NCBI GenBank assembly: GCA_025462785.1
Contig: JAOAPG010000347.1
Span: forward strand, 1-8,145
Direction: 5' to 3'
DNA from: Acidobacteriaceae bacterium
Lineage (GTDB): Bacteria; Acidobacteriota; Terriglobia; Terriglobales; Acidobacteriaceae
Length of the DNA stretch: 8,145 bases
Within the stretch, counting starts at the first letter, position 1. Each line of letters begins with the position of its first letter. The notes below the pieces were generated by a model. That model made no database searches, had not been told where the DNA came from, and saw only the letters and a list, made by a program, of their open reading frames with translations. Of the stretch, positions 5,020 through 8,145 are shown in pieces. A program made the translations under genes and the position numbers.

Positions 5020-8000
5020 ATGCGGAATTTATTTGGCGGGGTGCTGTGGATCAGTCTCATAATTCTAGTGTTGATCGGCGAAACATTGGCACAGGGCGGC
5101 GCCACGGGCGCGATTGAGGGCACGGTTCAGGACCAGAGCGGAGCAGTGGTCGCGAATGCTGACGTTCGCATTGTGGACCAGGGAACGGGCGTCATCGCCC
5201 GTACTGTGAAGACGGATGCTGGCGGCTCTTTCAGCGCTCCATTACTTGCTGTGGGCACGTACTCCGTTTCAGTCAAGGGAGCCGGCTTTGGCGAGGCAAC
5301 CTACAAAAATGTGGTTGTGCGTATCACCGAAACCACGCGCATGATTGCAAAATTGTCTCCTCAGGCGGTACAGCAAGATATTGAGGTCGAAGCGCAGGTG
5401 CAGACGGTCGAGACTTCCTCTGCGACCACGGGCCAAGCCATCGAGGCTAATACGATACGCAACCTTCCGCTGGCGACACAAAACTTTCAGCAACTGCTTA
5501 CGCTTTCCACGGGTGCGCAGAGCGAACTAAATGCCTCCGCCCAACTTGGCCGCGGTACCGCACACATAAACGTGAACGGTCAGCGTGAGGATAACAACAA
5601 CTATTTGATTGAAGGAATTACCGCTACCGACTATAACGTTGCCGAACTTACTACAACTCCTCTTCCCAATCCCGATGTCATCCAGGAGTTCAAGGTACAG
5701 ACCTCACTTTACGACGCTAGTCAGGGCCGCAATGGCGGCGGCAACATCGATGCCATCCTAAAATCGGGAACCCGGAATTTTCACGGGGATGCTTATGAGT
5801 TCTTCCGTAACACCGTTTTTGATGCCAACGATTATTTTCTAAAACGAAACCAGCTGGCCAATGGGCAGTCCAACACTCGCCCAGTCATTCAGCAAAACAT
5901 TTTTGGTGTGAGCTTTGGTGGTCCGATTGCTCCGGCTGCAAAGCTAGGTTTCTTCTTCGTCAATTACCAAGGTACGCGGCAACGTAGCGGCGACTCGCCG
6001 GGCACCTTTATTAGCACGAGCCTGCCGGTGGTTCCTGTGGATCGGAGTGCCGCTTCTCTGCAAGCTGCTTTGGGAGTGCCGTCAATTGACCCTGTGGCTC
6101 TGGCGTTGTTGAATTTGAAGAGTAACCAGTTCGGTAACACTCCTGGCGGCTATCTTTTTCCTTCCGTGACGGGACCCGTCGGCGGTACCGGAACGTTTGC
6201 AGTCAGTAAGCCTGGCAGTTTTACAGATGACCAATTTACTGCCAACTGGGATCGAGAGTTCCGAAACTCGAACGACAAGATCTCGGCGCGTTTCTTCTTT
6301 ACAAATTTCGAGTCAGACCTTCCTTTTGGCGCGGCGGGATTGCAGGCCTCGCTCGGCGCGCCAGCCAGTGCAACTGATCTAAACTTCCCCTATAAGCTGC
6401 CTGTACACGACCGCTTTTTCACGGTGGCCGAGACGCACCTCTTCTCGCCTAATTTGATCAACGATTTTCGTTTTGGCTACATTCGCATCAACAATAGCGC
6501 GATCAACGTGAACCCCTCCGGAGCTACAGCTTCGGCAGTGGGGATCGACCGTCCGACCAACAATTTAACGGACAGCATCTACAAGTTCACCCTCTTGAGT
6601 TCGGGATTTCAGTTTGGACCGACTCCTCCTGCTAACCAATATCAAGTGCAGAATAACTACGATCTAGTCGAAACTCTGAGCTGGGTTCACGGCGCTCATA
6701 CTTTCCGATTTGGGGGAGAATTCGCACCTGCGAATCTGGATAAACGGTTCCCTCAGGTTTTCAATGGTCAGCTGTTTTTTACGAACGCCAACGGCGTCAC
6801 TGATTTCCAAAATTTTGTGGAGGGTGCGCCTCAGTTCAGCTTTGGCGGAGGTGGAGTTTACACCCACGCGTATCGAGAGAAGAATTATGCCGTTTTCGCT
6901 CAGGATGACTGGAAAGTCCGACCTGACCTGACCTTGAATCTAGGGTTACGTACGGAATTCTTGGGCGCGTGGAAAGATAACGACTGCCACATAGGGAACG
7001 TAAACTCCAGTCTGACTAAGTCAGGAACGTTTCCTTTCGTTTATCCAAGCTGCACCGGCAAGTTGGGTGTTTCCGGACTTTCCGGCAACGCTCCAGGTTC
7101 CACTTTTGGCAATAGCGTCGCGACGGGGCTTGGTCCGCGAGTTGGCTTTGCCTGGGACATTCTCGGTCACCACAACACTACATTGCGCGGCGGTTACGGC
7201 ATCTATTACGTACGTGAGGATGTCGGTGCGGTCGATCAGCTTAGCTTCAACGCACCGTTCCTGCCAATCGCTTTCGGAGGAGGTAATCCTGGCAGTCTCG
7301 GCAGCTTTTTTGCTGGCAGCCCAGCTACTAACCCTAATGCCTTGCCCGCGGCCGGCGTGCTTTCTGCAACATACTTGCCATGCCTCGCGCAGCTAACAAG
7401 CTTCCCCGATACGAACGGCGCAGCAACTTACGGTGGCTGCGCTGGTCCCGGGACGGACACAACGCAAAATCTTTTCATCCTCGAAGTTCCACATCATTTT
7501 GTGGTGCCCAGCACGCAACAATGGAACTTAACTTTGCAGCGTGAACTGGGGCAGAAGTGGGTGCTCGAACTTGGATATGTAGGGACGAAAGGCACGCACC
7601 TTCGTGAGACGCGAGATGCCATCCAGTCACAAGATGCTAGTCCTTCTCATCCTGTAATTGTGAAGGACGTGAACGGCAATAGCTACAGCATTACGACCAA
7701 TACCACTGCGAATGCAGTTGCGCGAACTCCGGCACCCGGACTGAATGGCTATTCTGGATATCAGCTTTTTGCCAATGATGCATATTCGATTTACCACTCT
7801 TTTCAAACGACGGTTTCGCGCCGTTGGGGAAGTGGGTATTTCCAAGCCGCTTACACTTTTTCAAAGAACATAGACGCCACCTCGACTGGGAATACGGCAT
7901 TTAACACCGCTTACAATAGCGAGGCGACCATCAATGCGTCCCGAGGTCTATCCGACTTCGACCGGCCGCAACGCTTGAGCGTGAGTTATGTGTATGACTT

Positions 8001-8145
8001 ACCAATATTCCAGCACGCAACCGGTGCAGTGCACGCGGTTCTCGGCGGCTGGAGCGTGAGCGGCGTGACGATCTTCCAATCGGGCACTCCGTTTTCAATT
8101 ATCGACTCGAGCGCAGGTACAGGGTTTCTTGGTGCCGGCAGCGCT
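5020..8145 (+). CDS. Oar-like TonB-dependent receptor with carboxypeptidase-regulatory-like domain (3' end outside window)
   Basis: The frame is open without a stop for 1042 codons to the window edge. Residues 1-24 are a signal peptide (MRN, a hydrophobic core LWISLIILVLIG, then TLA before Q25). Residues 30 to about 113 form a carboxypeptidase-regulatory-like beta-sandwich (AIEGTVQDQSGAVV, then TDAGGSF, then GTYSVSVKGAGF). A TonB-box-like DIEVEA follows at 120-125. The plug domain (about 130-275) contains INVNGQREDNNNYLIEGI and YDASQGRNGGGNIDAILKSG. The rest is an outer-membrane beta-barrel with the family's marks QDDWKVRPDLTLNLGLR (628-644), LELGYVGTKGTHL and LSDFDRPQRLSVSY (977-990). Proteins of this family usually reach 1,100-1,200 residues, so roughly the last 100 are missing. 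The only four cysteines form two close pairs (656/678 and 788/807), probably loop disulfides. The role is likely TonB-powered uptake or surface binding; the ligand is unknown. The preceding structured leader suggests post-transcriptional control. Confidence 0.93.
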   Translation, partial: MRNLFGGVLWISLIILVLIGETLAQGGATGAIEGTVQDQSGAVVANADVRIVDQGTGVIARTVKTDAGGSFSAPLLAVGTYSVSVKGAGFGEATYKNVVVRITETTRMIAKLSPQAVQQDIEVEAQVQTVETSSATTGQAIEANTIRNLPLATQNFQQLLTLSTGAQSELNASAQLGRGTAHINVNGQREDNNNYLIEGITATDYNVAELTTTPLPNPDVIQEFKVQTSLYDASQGRNGGGNIDAILKSGTRNFHGDAYEFFRNTVFDANDYFLKRNQLANGQSNTRPVIQQNIFGVSFGGPIAPAAKLGFFFVNYQGTRQRSGDSPGTFISTSLPVVPVDRSAASLQAALGVPSIDPVALALLNLKSNQFGNTPGGYLFPSVTGPVGGTGTFAVSKPGSFTDDQFTANWDREFRNSNDKISARFFFTNFESDLPFGAAGLQASLGAPASATDLNFPYKLPVHDRFFTVAETHLFSPNLINDFRFGYIRINNSAINVNPSGATASAVGIDRPTNNLTDSIYKFTLLSSGFQFGPTPPANQYQVQNNYDLVETLSWVHGAHTFRFGGEFAPANLDKRFPQVFNGQLFFTNANGVTDFQNFVEGAPQFSFGGGGVYTHAYREKNYAVFAQDDWKVRPDLTLNLGLRTEFLGAWKDNDCHIGNVNSSLTKSGTFPFVYPSCTGKLGVSGLSGNAPGSTFGNSVATGLGPRVGFAWDILGHHNTTLRGGYGIYYVREDVGAVDQLSFNAPFLPIAFGGGNPGSLGSFFAGSPATNPNALPAAGVLSATYLPCLAQLTSFPDTNGAATYGGCAGPGTDTTQNLFILEVPHHFVVPSTQQWNLTLQRELGQKWVLELGYVGTKGTHLRETRDAIQSQDASPSHPVIVKDVNGNSYSITTNTTANAVARTPAPGLNGYSGYQLFANDAYSIYHSFQTTVSRRWGSGYFQAAYTFSKNIDATSTGNTAFNTAYNSEATINASRGLSDFDRPQRLSVSYVYDLPIFQHATGAVHAVLGGWSVSGVTIFQSGTPFSIIDSSAGTGFLGAGSA

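Noticed and set aside
1..8145. Circular molecule: the right receptor end joined to the left receptor fragment, which would be in frame
   Set aside because: In this family several tens of residues normally lie between the GTPFSI segment at the right edge and the TNFD segment at the left edge, and these are absent from the join. In-frame joining occurs by chance one time in three. Two separate genes are the simpler reading.

Overview
The window looks like a chromosomal segment of a moderate-GC, Gram-negative soil-type bacterium, most likely an Acidobacteriota. The main reason is that both ends hold Oar-like TonB-dependent outer-membrane receptors with an N-terminal carboxypeptidase-regulatory-like domain, a family strongly expanded in that phylum. 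The phylum is an inference from protein style only.

Layout. Positions 1-309 (+) are the last ~100 residues of one Oar-like receptor, closed by a strong intrinsic terminator (337-365). Three genes follow on the minus strand and read leftward as a tight operon: ilvE (3800-2856, branched-chain aminotransferase), a Cys/Met-metabolism PLP enzyme (2846-1614, cystathionine gamma-synthase/gamma-lyase type) and a Gfo/Idh/MocA oxidoreductase (1594-452). The gaps are 9 and 19 nt. A short divergent promoter region (3801-3928) separates this operon from a rightward SDR-family gene (3929-4717). That SDR lacks the catalytic Tyr/Lys pair, and its mRNA is probably leaderless or nearly so. A 302-nt leader region (4718-5019) precedes a second large Oar-like receptor (5020 to the window edge, at least 1042 residues, open to the right). 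This receptor is the largest gene in the window.

How they fit together. IlvE and the transsulfuration-type enzyme are amino-acid enzymes, and their tight spacing suggests co-expression. The oxidoreductase and SDR are general NAD(P)-linked proteins whose substrates cannot be read from sequence. The receptors probably import or bind large or complex substrates, or take part in surface functions.

The least ordinary part is the leader of the second receptor. It holds two tandem ACCTNNGTA operator-like sites next to a -35-like box. Downstream are two tiny ORFs: 27 codons with three Cys codons, then 24 codons overlapping it as TGATG. The stop of the second ORF overlaps the receptor's Shine-Dalgarno. 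An 8-bp perfect hairpin lies inside the first ORF. This resembles a translation-coupled or attenuation-type leader, but is unproven. No mobile element, CRISPR array, tRNA or rRNA was seen.
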